Source of the DNA: Gemmatimonadota bacterium
Lineage (GTDB): Bacteria > Gemmatimonadota > Gemmatimonadetes > Palauibacterales > Palauibacteraceae
Direction: 5' to 3'
Length of the DNA: 23,063 nucleotides
Assembly: GCA_029288095.1 (NCBI GenBank)
Contig: JARFPW010000323.1
Location: 1 to 23,063 of the forward strand
Positions 7,762-15,717 of the stretch are shown piece by piece (position 1 is the first letter of the stretch; every line of letters starts with the position of its first letter). The position numbers were made by a program, and so were the translations under genes. The notes below the pieces were generated by a model. The model was not told the origin of the DNA and ran no database searches. It saw only the letters and a program-made list of their open reading frames with translations.

Positions 7762-8208
7762 TTGGTGATTCGCAACCGCAAGGCACGGCATGAGTTCGAG
7801 ATACTGGAAGAACTCGAGGCCGGCCTGGTGCTCGTAGGCTCGGAGGTGAAATCCCTGCGCGCGGGCCAGGCGAGCTTTACGGACGCGTTCGCCCGAATCG
7901 ATGCGGGTGAGCTGTGGCTGTTCAACCTGCACATCAGCCCCTACGGCCCGGCGACCATGGACGTCCCGGATCCGATCCGTCCGCGGAAACTGCTGGCGAG
8001 TCGGCGGGAGATTGATCGCTTGGCGGCCAAGACGGCGGAGCGGGGGCTGACCCTCGTGCCATTGGACCTTCATTTTACGCGAGGGCGAGCCAAGGTGACC
8101 ATCGGGCTCGCTCGGGGTAAGAAGTTGCACGACAAGCGACGAGCGCTCAAAGAGAGCGACATGCAGCGGGAGGTAGATCGTGCGCTTCGTTCACGTGAGC
8201 GGGATTAA
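7762..8208 (+). CDS. smpB: SsrA-binding protein SmpB
   Basis: Binds tmRNA and brings it to stalled ribosomes for trans-translation. The family landmarks are all present: NRKARHEFEILEELEAGLVL, VGSEVKSLRAGQASFTDAF, ELWLFNLHISPY, and the basic tail GKKLHDKRRALKESDMQRE that enters the mRNA channel. The length from TTG 7762 (148 residues) is typical. That start is chosen because GGAGG at 7749-7753 lies 8 nt upstream; GTG 7765 is nearly as good, whereas GTG 7738 lies before the ribosome site. The tmRNA gene (ssrA) is not in this window. Its 3' end overlaps the amidase gene by 29 nt. Confidence 0.95.
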   Translation: MVIRNRKARHEFEILEELEAGLVLVGSEVKSLRAGQASFTDAFARIDAGELWLFNLHISPYGPATMDVPDPIRPRKLLASRREIDRLAAKTAERGLTLVPLDLHFTRGRAKVTIGLARGKKLHDKRRALKESDMQREVDRALRSRERD

Positions 8209-9355
8209 CAACGTGCGCCTCACAGGGCGCAGCGGTCTGATATTGGCGATCCTGGCCCTCGCCATGCCCGGGTCCGCGAGGTCGACGCAGATGGCGCCGG
8301 CCATCGCTGACGGGCCAGGTGGCCTCAATCCCGAGTATCCGACACGTGTGTGGACCGAGTTGCCGCCGACGATAGTCAGTGAGGCCGGCTATCGAGCGGG
8401 ATTCGGCACTGGCATGACGCCGAGCGGCGCGCCGGTGGAAATTCGTCCCGGATCTCCGTTCGTGCGCGTCGGCGAACGGCTCGTGCAACTGGCCAATCTG
8501 CCTGTCCTGCAGGCCGGGCGGCTCCTCGTACCGGACGAGCTATTTCGTGATGCCGCTTTTGCTCAACGTCATGGTTCCGCGGAATTGCGCCCGGACTTGC
8601 CGCCGGTAGTGGCCGGCCAGCGATCCAGGCGAGCGGGCCCATGGCGCGTCGTCATCGATCCGGGACATGGCGGCCGCGACCCCGGGACGAGCAGCCCCCG
8701 GTCGGGTGCACAGGAAAAGCCGATCGCGCTCGCGGTGTCGAAGCTCATACGCGACGAACTTGCCGCCATGGAGGGCATCCAGCCCTTCCTGACTCGCGAC
8801 GGCGATGTATTCATCGAGCTCGACGATCGGCCGCGCGTCGCGGTGGAACGGGACGGCGACCTGTTTGTGTCCATCCATGTCGATGCACAGCGTGCCGGGG
8901 GTACTTCCGCTCGCGGCTTCACGACCTACTACCTCGGTGCGGCGCGGACCGAGGAGGGACGTCAGGCCGCGATGCGCGAGAACACGGTGCCCGGAGCCGA
9001 CGCGTCGGGACGACCGAACATCGACCAGCTCGAGTTCATCCTGGCGGGGCTCGACCAGGGTACGCACCTGCGGGAATCCGTTCGTTTCGGGGGCTTTATT
9101 CAGAACGAGCTGCGGAGCGTCGTGGATAGTCCCGATCGGGGCGTACGCCCCGGTCCGTACTGGGTACTTGTCCGCGCGACATCCAATATGCCCACCGTAC
9201 TTGTCGAGCTGGGATTCATAACCAACGCGCAGGAGGAGCGACGGCTCCGCGACCCGGGTCACCAGCGCGATATCGCCACTGCTATCGCGGAGGCCATTCG
9301 AGGCTATCTGGCTGACAAGACTTCGCGCCTGACGGCGCTCGGAGCTGCGGAGTGA
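8180..9355 (+). CDS. Exported N-acetylmuramoyl-L-alanine amidase (Amidase_3)
   Basis: Zinc amidase that cuts the bond between MurNAc and the stem peptide in peptidoglycan, used in daughter-cell separation or wall remodelling; 391 residues. An N-terminal export signal (LILAILALAMPGSARS, about 19-35) follows a 16-residue polar start. Residues about 75-125 resemble the small copper-amine-oxidase-N-like domain seen in some wall hydrolases (GSPFVRVGERLVQL, GRLLVPDELF). The catalytic domain covers about 155-380 and holds the zinc ligands H163 (DPGHGGRDPG), E179 (QEKPIAL) and H233 (VSIHVDA), plus catalytic E343 (VLVELGFITN). The start is GTG 8180 because GGGAGG (8168-8173) is 6 nt upstream. It overlaps smpB by 29 nt, and its stop overlaps the next gene as GTGA (9352-9355). 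Confidence 0.92.
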   Translation: MRFVHVSGINNVRLTGRSGLILAILALAMPGSARSTQMAPAIADGPGGLNPEYPTRVWTELPPTIVSEAGYRAGFGTGMTPSGAPVEIRPGSPFVRVGERLVQLANLPVLQAGRLLVPDELFRDAAFAQRHGSAELRPDLPPVVAGQRSRRAGPWRVVIDPGHGGRDPGTSSPRSGAQEKPIALAVSKLIRDELAAMEGIQPFLTRDGDVFIELDDRPRVAVERDGDLFVSIHVDAQRAGGTSARGFTTYYLGAARTEEGRQAAMRENTVPGADASGRPNIDQLEFILAGLDQGTHLRESVRFGGFIQNELRSVVDSPDRGVRPGPYWVLVRATSNMPTVLVELGFITNAQEERRLRDPGHQRDIATAIAEAIRGYLADKTSRLTALGAAE

Positions 9356-10863
9356 GGCGCTCGCACCCGGCCGCCTGCCTCTTCCTGCTTGCCACTTCGT
9401 GCGTCTACTTCAATGCCATGTACGATGCGCGTCTCGCCTACAGCGAAGCGCTGCGTCTGCAGCGGGACGGTGAAGATGCGCCGGCGCGTGTGCGGTTCGA
9501 TTCGGTAATCGCCATGACGGATCGCATTGTCCGGGATCATTCCGACAGCAAGTACGCGGCCTCGGCAGCCCAGCTGAAGGCCAGATCGGAACTGGCGAAC
9601 GGGCGACCGGAAGCCGCGGCACGCACCGCGGCAGGTATGCACGCACTAACGGACAACCCTCGCGACCTCGAGACGGCCGCCGGCCTGGAGGGGGTCGCTC
9701 TCAGGCAGCTCGGTGCAGAGGCAGAGGCGGACTCGGTTCTCACCCTGGCCCTGGCCGGCGACATTGCGGACGATGATCGGGCGCTGTTCCTGTTTCATCG
9801 AGGCATGGCACGACTGGACCTGGGCCGGGCATCCGATGCCGCCGCAGATCTCGCTCAAACCGGCGTCCAGGGCGAGCTCACCGAAACGGCACGGCTGGAT
9901 CTGGCGCGCGCGCTGTCGAGTGTCGGACAATTCGAGAGCTCCGTGCGGCTGACGGCGGAACTGATCCGAGCGAATCGATTCGCCAACTTCGGTCAAGCCC
10001 TCCTCACCCATGTCGACACCCTGGCGAGACGGGCTCCCCTGGTTCTCGATTCAGCACTCGTCGTCGAACTCGGAGTACCCGCCCAACCCGACACGAAGCT
10101 GGGTGCCCTCTACTACTTTCGAGGGCGTTCACGTGAGCACGCTTCCGATACAATGGCCGCGCTCGCCATGTATGACAGTGCCCGCGTCGCGGTGGAGCGG
10201 AGTCGTTACGGAGTCGCGGCGAGTTACTACGCGGCGCGGCTGCGCATCCTTCGGGCCTCGACTCCGGCGGACATCGTGGCGACGCGCACATATCTCGAGT
10301 CTGCCGCAACTACACTCGATCCTGCCATAACGCGCGACGCGCTGAGGCTCCGTGAGCGCGTGGTCCTGTTCTCCAATCTCGTGTCCGCCTACGAGGGTCG
10401 CGGGTCTACGGCGGCAGAAGCGGCCCTCCGGGCGGCCGAGATCGCCGGGGGCGACCTGGCCGTGCCCCGCGTGGCGCGAGGGTTGTACCTGCGTTATCTG
10501 GAGCTCGCGCCAGGATCTCCATGGGCGGCCAAGGCCATATACGGCGCGCTGCTCTACTCGGATACGCCGGCGAGCGATTGGATCGCGGACTCGGGCCGGC
10601 AGACCGACGATCAGTTGCGCGCCATGCTCAGCAGCCTCTCGGACACTGACCCGTATCGCATCAGCATCGAACGTCTGGAACGCCACGAATCCGCGGATTC
10701 GGCCTATGTCGTGGCCGAGTCCGACCTGCGGCGCCGCCTGCTCGAGATCCGGATGCTCTACGACACGACCGCCGTGCTCGTTCAACCCCAGGATACCGTC
10801 CCGGCCGAAGCCGATGAGGACCAGCCCGAGCAGGCTGAGGAAGACGACGGAGTGGAATTCTGA
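9352..10863 (+). CDS. TPR-type repeat lipoprotein, function unknown
   Basis: Predicted lipoprotein of 503 residues. A short hydrophobic leader ends in the lipobox LATSC, giving Cys17 as lipidation site. The rest is almost all alpha-helical, with Ala/Leu-rich helix pairs reminiscent of tetratricopeptide or Sel1-like repeats (for example ALFLFHRGMARLDLGRASDA, and GALYYFRGRSREHASDTMAAL later). The last ~20 residues are strongly acidic (EADEDQPEQAEEDDG). It begins with GTG inside the amidase stop codon region (GTGA) and ends one base into pyrK (TGATG). Overlap with an amidase gene suggests a scaffold or regulator of peptidoglycan hydrolysis at the outer or inner membrane. That is inference; the family is not one I can name precisely. 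Confidence 0.75.
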   Translation: MRRSHPAACLFLLATSCVYFNAMYDARLAYSEALRLQRDGEDAPARVRFDSVIAMTDRIVRDHSDSKYAASAAQLKARSELANGRPEAAARTAAGMHALTDNPRDLETAAGLEGVALRQLGAEAEADSVLTLALAGDIADDDRALFLFHRGMARLDLGRASDAAADLAQTGVQGELTETARLDLARALSSVGQFESSVRLTAELIRANRFANFGQALLTHVDTLARRAPLVLDSALVVELGVPAQPDTKLGALYYFRGRSREHASDTMAALAMYDSARVAVERSRYGVAASYYAARLRILRASTPADIVATRTYLESAATTLDPAITRDALRLRERVVLFSNLVSAYEGRGSTAAEAALRAAEIAGGDLAVPRVARGLYLRYLELAPGSPWAAKAIYGALLYSDTPASDWIADSGRQTDDQLRAMLSSLSDTDPYRISIERLERHESADSAYVVAESDLRRRLLEIRMLYDTTAVLVQPQDTVPAEADEDQPEQAEEDDGVEF

Positions 10864-11642
10864 TGTCCGCTCCGTGTCGGCTGCCGGCCCGCGTGCTCTC
10901 GAACGAGCGCGCGGCCTCCGACACTTACTGGCTGGAACTGGACGCGCCGCCCATCGCCGAAACGGCCGTGCCAGGCCAGTTCGTGATGATCGGCTTCGGC
11001 CTGCAGGATCTTGACGCTCCCTTCCTGCCCCGTCCGTTCAGCATCGGCTGGCGGGGTGAGGACGGCAGGATCGGTCTGTTGGTGAGGCGGTTTGGACCGG
11101 GTACCCACAGGCTGGCCGCTCTGCGAGCCGGTGAAGAGGTCCTGCTGCTGGGTCCGCTGGGCCGTGGGTTCGAATGGGAGACGGGCCGCGCGCTCGTTTG
11201 CGTCGCGGGAGGAGTCGGGCTCGCTCCATTCCTCTTCCTCGCCCCCGAGGCAATCCGAAACGGTGCCTCCGTGTCTATTCTGTACGGCGAACGCACGGGC
11301 GACCGCGTGTTCGATCCGCGTCTCGTCGAACAGCTGACCGGTGTGCGGCCAGACCTCTACACCGAAGACGGGTCGATCGGCCGAGCTGGTCGGGTCATTG
11401 ATGGAATCGAACGAGGCACCGAGTCCTGTCTGTTCGGATGCGGTCCGACGCCGATGCTGAAGGCGCTCGAGCGACTGGCCCGGGAAGCCGAGCTTTCCCT
11501 GCAGGTGTCCGTGGAGGAACACATGGGATGCGGGATCGGCACCTGCCAGGGCTGTGTCGTGCGGTCCTCAACGGGTGACTGGATCAAGTCGTGCACGGAA
11601 GGACCCGTATTCCGGCGAGAGGAACTGGCGTGGCCGGATTGA
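10863..11642 (+). CDS. pyrK: Dihydroorotate dehydrogenase B, electron transfer subunit PyrK
   Basis: FAD and [2Fe-2S] subunit that passes electrons from PyrD's FMN to NAD+ in class 1B dihydroorotate dehydrogenase (pyrimidine synthesis, cytosol). The 259 residues show a ferredoxin-reductase fold: FAD-binding LPRPFSI (about 56-62), a nucleotide-binding AGGVGLAPF near 118-126, and CGPTPMLKAL further on. The C-terminal iron-sulfur motif C223-x4-C228-x2-C231-x12-C244 is complete and matches the family spacing. ATG 10863 shares one base with the preceding stop, and the gene overlaps pyrD by 13 nt. The pyrK-pyrD pairing confirms the NAD-linked class 1B type rather than a quinone-linked PyrD. Confidence 0.93.
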   Translation: MSAPCRLPARVLSNERAASDTYWLELDAPPIAETAVPGQFVMIGFGLQDLDAPFLPRPFSIGWRGEDGRIGLLVRRFGPGTHRLAALRAGEEVLLLGPLGRGFEWETGRALVCVAGGVGLAPFLFLAPEAIRNGASVSILYGERTGDRVFDPRLVEQLTGVRPDLYTEDGSIGRAGRVIDGIERGTESCLFGCGPTPMLKALERLAREAELSLQVSVEEHMGCGIGTCQGCVVRSSTGDWIKSCTEGPVFRREELAWPD

Positions 11643-12556
11643 CGCAGCAGTTGTGGGGCGTGGAGTTTCAGAGTCCTGTGTTGCTGGCTTCGGGCACGTG
11701 CGGATACGGACAGGAGTATGCCGGCCTGATTCCTCTCGACGAACTGGGCGGGATTGTCACTAAGGCGGTCAGCGTGGAGCCGCGGCCGGGAAACCCGCCT
11801 CATCGAGTAGCGGAGACTCCCGGTGGGATGATCAACGCGATCGGCCTCCAGAATGTAGGCCTCGAACGTTTCCGTGAGGAGAAGCTGCCGTGGCTCGCGG
11901 AAAACCTGGATCGTTCGCACGTACTGGTCAACGTTGTCGGGCACACGGCCGACGACTTCGCCACCGTCGTCGCGGACCTGGACGACGCGGAGGGTTTCCT
12001 GGGCTACGAGATCAACGTGTCCTGCCCGAACGTCAAAGGCGGTACGCTGTTCGGGACTGATCCGGAGGCCCTCGGCGAGCTCGTGCGGCGCGTACGCGGA
12101 TCGACGGATCGCCCGGTAATCGTCAAGCTCACCCCGAACGTGCCAGACATTGCCGTCTACGCGCGGGTGTGTGAAGACGCGGGAGCGGACGGCCTGAGCA
12201 CGATCAACACGTTTCCGGGGATGTTGATCGATGTGGACGCGCGTCGGCCGGTAATAGGAAACCTCAGTGGTGGCGTGAGCGGTCCGGCCATCCTTCCCAT
12301 GGGGGTCTACCTCACGTGGCAGGCTGCGCGGGCCGTCGAAATCCCGATCATAGGCATCGGCGGTATCCGCACTGCTCGGGACGCTTTGCAGTACGTACTC
12401 GCCGGCGCCAGTCTGGTTCAGGTCGGCACGGCGCTGTTCGTCGATCCCGACGTCGCCATCAACGTACATCGGGAGATATCGACCTATCTCGATCAGCAGG
12501 GGGTAGCGCGCCTGGCAGACCTGGTCGGGGCACTCGAAACGTCAGGCCATGTCTAA
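11630..12556 (+). CDS. pyrD: Dihydroorotate dehydrogenase, class 1B catalytic subunit
   Basis: FMN enzyme that oxidises dihydroorotate to orotate, the fourth step of UMP synthesis. The 308 residues carry the family features: SPVLLASGTCGYG at the start, GGIVTKAVSVEPRPGNPP, the catalytic loop EINVSCPNVKGG with C132 as active base (class 1 enzymes use Cys, class 2 use Ser), VIVKLTPN, the FMN-phosphate segment IIGIGGIRTARDAL and LVQVGTALF. GTG 11630 is chosen over the in-frame ATG 11591 because AGGA at 11620-11623 is 6 nt upstream and the protein then begins like its relatives. Neighbouring pyrK supplies its redox partner, and pyrF overlaps its end by 8 nt. Confidence 0.95.
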   Translation: MAGLTQQLWGVEFQSPVLLASGTCGYGQEYAGLIPLDELGGIVTKAVSVEPRPGNPPHRVAETPGGMINAIGLQNVGLERFREEKLPWLAENLDRSHVLVNVVGHTADDFATVVADLDDAEGFLGYEINVSCPNVKGGTLFGTDPEALGELVRRVRGSTDRPVIVKLTPNVPDIAVYARVCEDAGADGLSTINTFPGMLIDVDARRPVIGNLSGGVSGPAILPMGVYLTWQAARAVEIPIIGIGGIRTARDALQYVLAGASLVQVGTALFVDPDVAINVHREISTYLDQQGVARLADLVGALETSGHV

Positions 12557-13265
12557 CCATCCCGAGGTGATCGTCGCTCTCGACTATCCGGATCCCGAGC
12601 CCGCATGGGATCTCGTGGCGAAGCTGCCCGAGCGCACCTGGTTCAAGGTCGGTCTAGAGCTGTTCACCCGGGCCGGCCCCTCCGTCGTCGAACGCCTCGT
12701 CGGGGAGGGGCGACACGTGTTTCTCGATTTGAAGCTGCACGACATCCCGAACACGGTGGCCGGCGCGGTCCGGGCGGCGGGAAGACTTGGGGTCCGGCTG
12801 TTGACCGTTCACGGTTCCGGTGGCGAGGCCATGCTGCGGGCAGCGGCCGAGTCGGCGGCCGTGTCGAACAGTGGAAGTGCAGGCGACCTGCGCCTGCTGG
12901 CGATTACAGTCCTGACCTCTCTGGACGATGCGGCTCTCGCCTCAGTCATGGGTCCCCGGGCGCGCGTGGAAGAAACGGCCGGCCGTCTGGCTGGGTTGGC
13001 CCGGGAATCCGGAATCGATGGCGCCGTGTGCAGCGTTAGCGAGGCCCGCGCGGTCAAGGTGGCGTGCGGCAGCGAGTTCCTTGTCGTTACGCCGGGCATC
13101 CGGTTGGCGGGCGAGAGCGCGGACGATCAGAAGCGAGTCGCAACTCCCGCGGTGGCGCTCGCGGCCGGTGCAGATTTCCTGGTCGTCGGTCGAACGATTA
13201 CCCGGTCGGACGACCCGGCCGGGGTTCTGGCGACTATTCGGCTGGCGGTCGCGCCAGAAGCCTGA
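12549..13265 (+). CDS. pyrF: Orotidine 5'-phosphate decarboxylase
   Basis: Decarboxylates OMP to UMP, the last step of de novo pyrimidine synthesis. The 238-residue TIM-barrel enzyme has the standard catalytic set: D12 (VALDYP), K33 (FKVGLELF) and the D60-x-K62-x-x-D65 tetrad element (DLKLHDIPNT). The phosphate-binding end is present as VVTPGIRL, DDQKRVATP and ADFLVVGRTIT. ATG 12549 lies inside the last codons of pyrD (8-nt overlap), indicating coupled translation. Orotate phosphoribosyltransferase (pyrE), which acts between PyrD and PyrF, and the early-pathway genes are not in this window. Confidence 0.96.
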   Translation: MSNHPEVIVALDYPDPEPAWDLVAKLPERTWFKVGLELFTRAGPSVVERLVGEGRHVFLDLKLHDIPNTVAGAVRAAGRLGVRLLTVHGSGGEAMLRAAAESAAVSNSGSAGDLRLLAITVLTSLDDAALASVMGPRARVEETAGRLAGLARESGIDGAVCSVSEARAVKVACGSEFLVVTPGIRLAGESADDQKRVATPAVALAAGADFLVVGRTITRSDDPAGVLATIRLAVAPEA

Positions 13266-13332
13266 ACCTTTAACGTGGTCGGTGGCGTACGGCGACCGAG
13301 AGACTCACTTCAGAACTGGGAGTTCAAAAACC

Positions 13333-13581
13333 ATGGGAATCATAGCCTGGGCCGTATTCGGACTGGCAGCCGGTGCACTGGCCAAGTGGATCATGCCGGG
13401 CAAGGACCCCGGGGGCCTGCTCGTCACGATGTTCATCGGGATCGCGGGCGCCATGGCTGGCGGTTTTCTCGCGTCACTCGTCGGATTCGGTGGTGTCACC
13501 GGCTTCAACTTCGGCAGCATGGCCACTGCGGTAGTCGGCGCTCTCGCGCTGTTATGGGCGTACCGCAAGATGAAGAGCTGA
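13333..13581 (+). CDS. GlsB/YeaQ/YmgE-family small membrane protein
   Basis: An 82-residue, very hydrophobic protein of the transglycosylase-associated/GlsB-YeaQ-YmgE stress family; the biochemical role is unknown. Three membrane segments are visible: IIAWAVFGLAAGALAKWIMP, then LVTMFIGIAGAMAGGFLASL and TAVVGALALLWAYRKM. The Gly-rich, KWIMPGKDPGG turn is characteristic of the family. A longer frame extends upstream into pyrF, but ATG 13333 is the natural start, with GGGAG about 10 nt before it. It stands 67 nt after pyrF and may be read with it or alone. It converges with the acyl-CoA dehydrogenase gene, 16 nt apart. Confidence 0.88.
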   Translation: MGIIAWAVFGLAAGALAKWIMPGKDPGGLLVTMFIGIAGAMAGGFLASLVGFGGVTGFNFGSMATAVVGALALLWAYRKMKS

Positions 13582-13597
13582 ACGACGGAACAGCCTG

Positions 13598-15520
13598 TCA
13601 GGTGCCGACGGGAGCCGTAGCCTCCTGGTGCTGCGCGGTCCGGCTGGCCCATTCGTCATCAGGCACTTCTACGGGTTGTTGTGTCACCATGCCCTCTTCC
13701 AGCCAGACATGGTCGCCGTCGAGCACACGCCGAGCCGCCTGATAGATCTCCGCGTCGTCGTTGACCGCCATCATCTGGAACGACTGCAACACCCGGCGCC
13801 GAGCCATTCGACAGAAGACGTCGGCGAGTTCGACAGCCTCCTGCGCGTGGGGTCTGCCCGTCCGCACAAGCATCTGGGCGCGCGCACACGTGGCAGCCAT
13901 CGCGAACAGTTCCGCACCGATATCGACACCCCGGAACAGAAGCATCTGCTTCCTCTGTAAGCCCGCTCCGTGTCGCAGCATCTTGTGAAACAACGTCCGG
14001 GCCAGCTTTCGCGCCGTCCGCTCGACATAGCGCATGTGGCCTGATAGCTGGCCAAATCCGCGGCCCACGCTCAGTCGGGGCAGCCACAGTTTGGGGTACC
14101 AGGCACCATAGAACAGGGCGGCTTTCGGCAAAACGGCCAGTTTGCCCCCCAGCCCCAGGTCGCCCTCGACGAGCGGGCCCGCGATCTGAAGGTGCTTGTC
14201 GACCGCCTCCCGAGCGATGAACAACCGCATGATCTCGCTGGAGCCCTCGAAGATCCGGTTGATCCGCATGTCCCTGAGCATTCGTTCCGCGGGGATGGGG
14301 GCCTCCCCTCGCGCTTTCAAGGAGTCCGCTCGTTCGTACCCGCGGCCCCCACGTGCCTGGACCATCTCATCGCAGATCACCCAGCCGTGTTCGGTGTTGT
14401 ACAGCTTGGCCAGAGCCGCTTCGAGGCGGATATCGAAACCTCCCCGATCCACCATGATAGCCGACGTTTCGGCCACCGCTTCCAGGGCGAGAGTGTGCGA
14501 CGCGATGTACCCGATCTTCTGGGCGACGGCCTCGTGCCGGCCTACTGGCTGACCCCACTGGACGCGTTCCGAGCCCCACTCCCGCACGATCCGCAGTGCG
14601 ACCTTTCCGGTGCCGACCGCGACAGCAGGGATGCTCAGGCGTCCCGTGTTCAACGTGATCAGAGCCAGCTTCAGACCCTTACCCTCGCCCCACAACAGGT
14701 CCTCTTTGGGCACTCGGACGTTGGTGAACCTGAAGTTCGCGTTCTCGATGCCGTTGATGCCCATGAAGTGGTTGCGTTGGATGAGCTCAACGCCCGGCGA
14801 ATCAGTCTCGACGATAAATGCCGAGATACGTCGAGAGTCTGGATGCCGGGCCATCACGACGAGCAGTTCCGCGAGCGACCCGTTGGTCGTCCAGAGCTTG
14901 TCTCCGTTGAGGATGTAGTGGCTGCCGTCGTCGTCCAGCACGCAGGTGGTGCTGAGCCGGGCAGGGTCGGACCCCACGTCGTCTTCCGTCAGGGCGAACG
15001 CTGAAATCGTACCGGCCGCGAGCCGCGGAAGGTACTTCTCCTTCTGCTCGTCGGTCCCGAACAACTTCAACGGCTGGGGTACGCCGATCGACTGGTGGGC
15101 CGAGAGCAGAGCGACGAGACTGCCGTCCACGCTTCCGAGCAACGCCATGACCTGGTTGTATTCCACCTGCCCGAAGCCGTGGCCGCCGTACTCTTTCGGA
15201 ATCTTCAAGCCGAACGCCCGCATGTCCCGAAGCCGCTGGATCACGTGCGCCGGAATCTTCCTTTCGCGGTCGATCTTCTCTGAATCCACCTCGGTTTCGA
15301 TGAACTGCTTGAGTTCTGCCAGGAAGGCGCGGCAGTCGTCACTGATGAACTGATCCGGATCTGGATAGGGGTGGATCAGGTCGAGCTTCAGGTCTCCGAG
15401 GAACAGGTCACGTACGAACGTGGCGTTGTCCCATTTCCGTTGCCGAGCGTCTTCAGCTACGCGGCGGGCCTCGTCTTCGCTGACGTGGCGCTTGCCGCTC
15501 GATGATGTATTGGCTGCCAT
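13598..15520 (-). CDS. Acyl-CoA dehydrogenase, long VLCAD-like form
   Basis: FAD enzyme that introduces the alpha,beta double bond in acyl-CoA, the first step of beta-oxidation. The 640 residues are well above the ~380 of simple family members. The core (about 75-445) contains KIPKEYGGHGFGQVEYNQVM, FALTEDDVGSDPARL, DKLWTTNG, ARGGRGYERA and IFEGSSEIMRLF with E425 as the likely catalytic base. A further ~195 residues follow, as in mitochondrial VLCAD/ACAD9, where the extension mediates membrane association and dimerisation. I infer preference for long-chain substrates. ATG 15520 has GGAAGAG about 6 nt upstream; an in-frame start 25 codons further upstream lacks a ribosome site. A convincing promoter (15567-15595) lies upstream, and the gene is monocistronic here. 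Confidence 0.88.
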   Translation of the reverse strand: MAANTSSSGKRHVSEDEARRVAEDARQRKWDNATFVRDLFLGDLKLDLIHPYPDPDQFISDDCRAFLAELKQFIETEVDSEKIDRERKIPAHVIQRLRDMRAFGLKIPKEYGGHGFGQVEYNQVMALLGSVDGSLVALLSAHQSIGVPQPLKLFGTDEQKEKYLPRLAAGTISAFALTEDDVGSDPARLSTTCVLDDDGSHYILNGDKLWTTNGSLAELLVVMARHPDSRRISAFIVETDSPGVELIQRNHFMGINGIENANFRFTNVRVPKEDLLWGEGKGLKLALITLNTGRLSIPAVAVGTGKVALRIVREWGSERVQWGQPVGRHEAVAQKIGYIASHTLALEAVAETSAIMVDRGGFDIRLEAALAKLYNTEHGWVICDEMVQARGGRGYERADSLKARGEAPIPAERMLRDMRINRIFEGSSEIMRLFIAREAVDKHLQIAGPLVEGDLGLGGKLAVLPKAALFYGAWYPKLWLPRLSVGRGFGQLSGHMRYVERTARKLARTLFHKMLRHGAGLQRKQMLLFRGVDIGAELFAMAATCARAQMLVRTGRPHAQEAVELADVFCRMARRRVLQSFQMMAVNDDAEIYQAARRVLDGDHVWLEEGMVTQQPVEVPDDEWASRTAQHQEATAPVGT

Positions 15521-15522
15521 GA

Positions 15523-15541
15523 GAGTCTCTTCCAGAGATTC
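15523..15541 (-). promoter_or_regulatory. Small hairpin covering the acyl-CoA dehydrogenase ribosome site
   Basis: In the mRNA, GAATCTCT and AGAGACTC flank a GGA loop and can form 7 of 8 pairs. The ribosome-binding GGAAGAG is split between the loop and the right arm, two bases before ATG 15520. This could dampen translation or be chance. Confidence 0.3.
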
Positions 15542-15566
15542 GGGATCGCACCAGGTCGTCTCGACG

Positions 15567-15595
15567 AATCTAGGGACACGGGCACAAAGATCCAA
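15567..15595 (-). promoter_or_regulatory. Putative sigma-70 promoter for the acyl-CoA dehydrogenase gene
   Basis: On the minus strand TTGGAT (15595-15590), a 17-nt spacer, and TAGATT (15572-15567). The -10 is identical to the one proposed at 6253-6258. The transcript would start near 15560, giving a leader of about 40 nt. Confidence 0.4.
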
Positions 15596-15717
15596 CGTCG
15601 TTGTCGGACCTGCGGTGGTCCCGGGAACGGATCAACAGGTTCGTCTGTTTCCCTCGCTCCATCATGGCTACGTTTGCCACGCGGGCGGCTCGGCGAACAC
15701 TCGAATCAAGCGTGGGG

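Noticed and set aside
7105..8130. 341-codon minus-strand open frame across the YihY and smpB genes.
   Set aside because: It spans two well-identified plus-strand genes and the gap between them; its composition is Arg/Gln/His-rich without family features.
11357..12469. 370-codon minus-strand open frame opposite pyrK/pyrD.
   Set aside because: Antisense shadow; pyrK and pyrD have complete catalytic and cofactor motifs.
13266..13332. Possible ECF-type promoter (TGAACC then TTTAACG) before the GlsB-type gene.
   Set aside because: The resemblance to a GGAAC-type -35 is partial and no convincing -10 is at the right distance.
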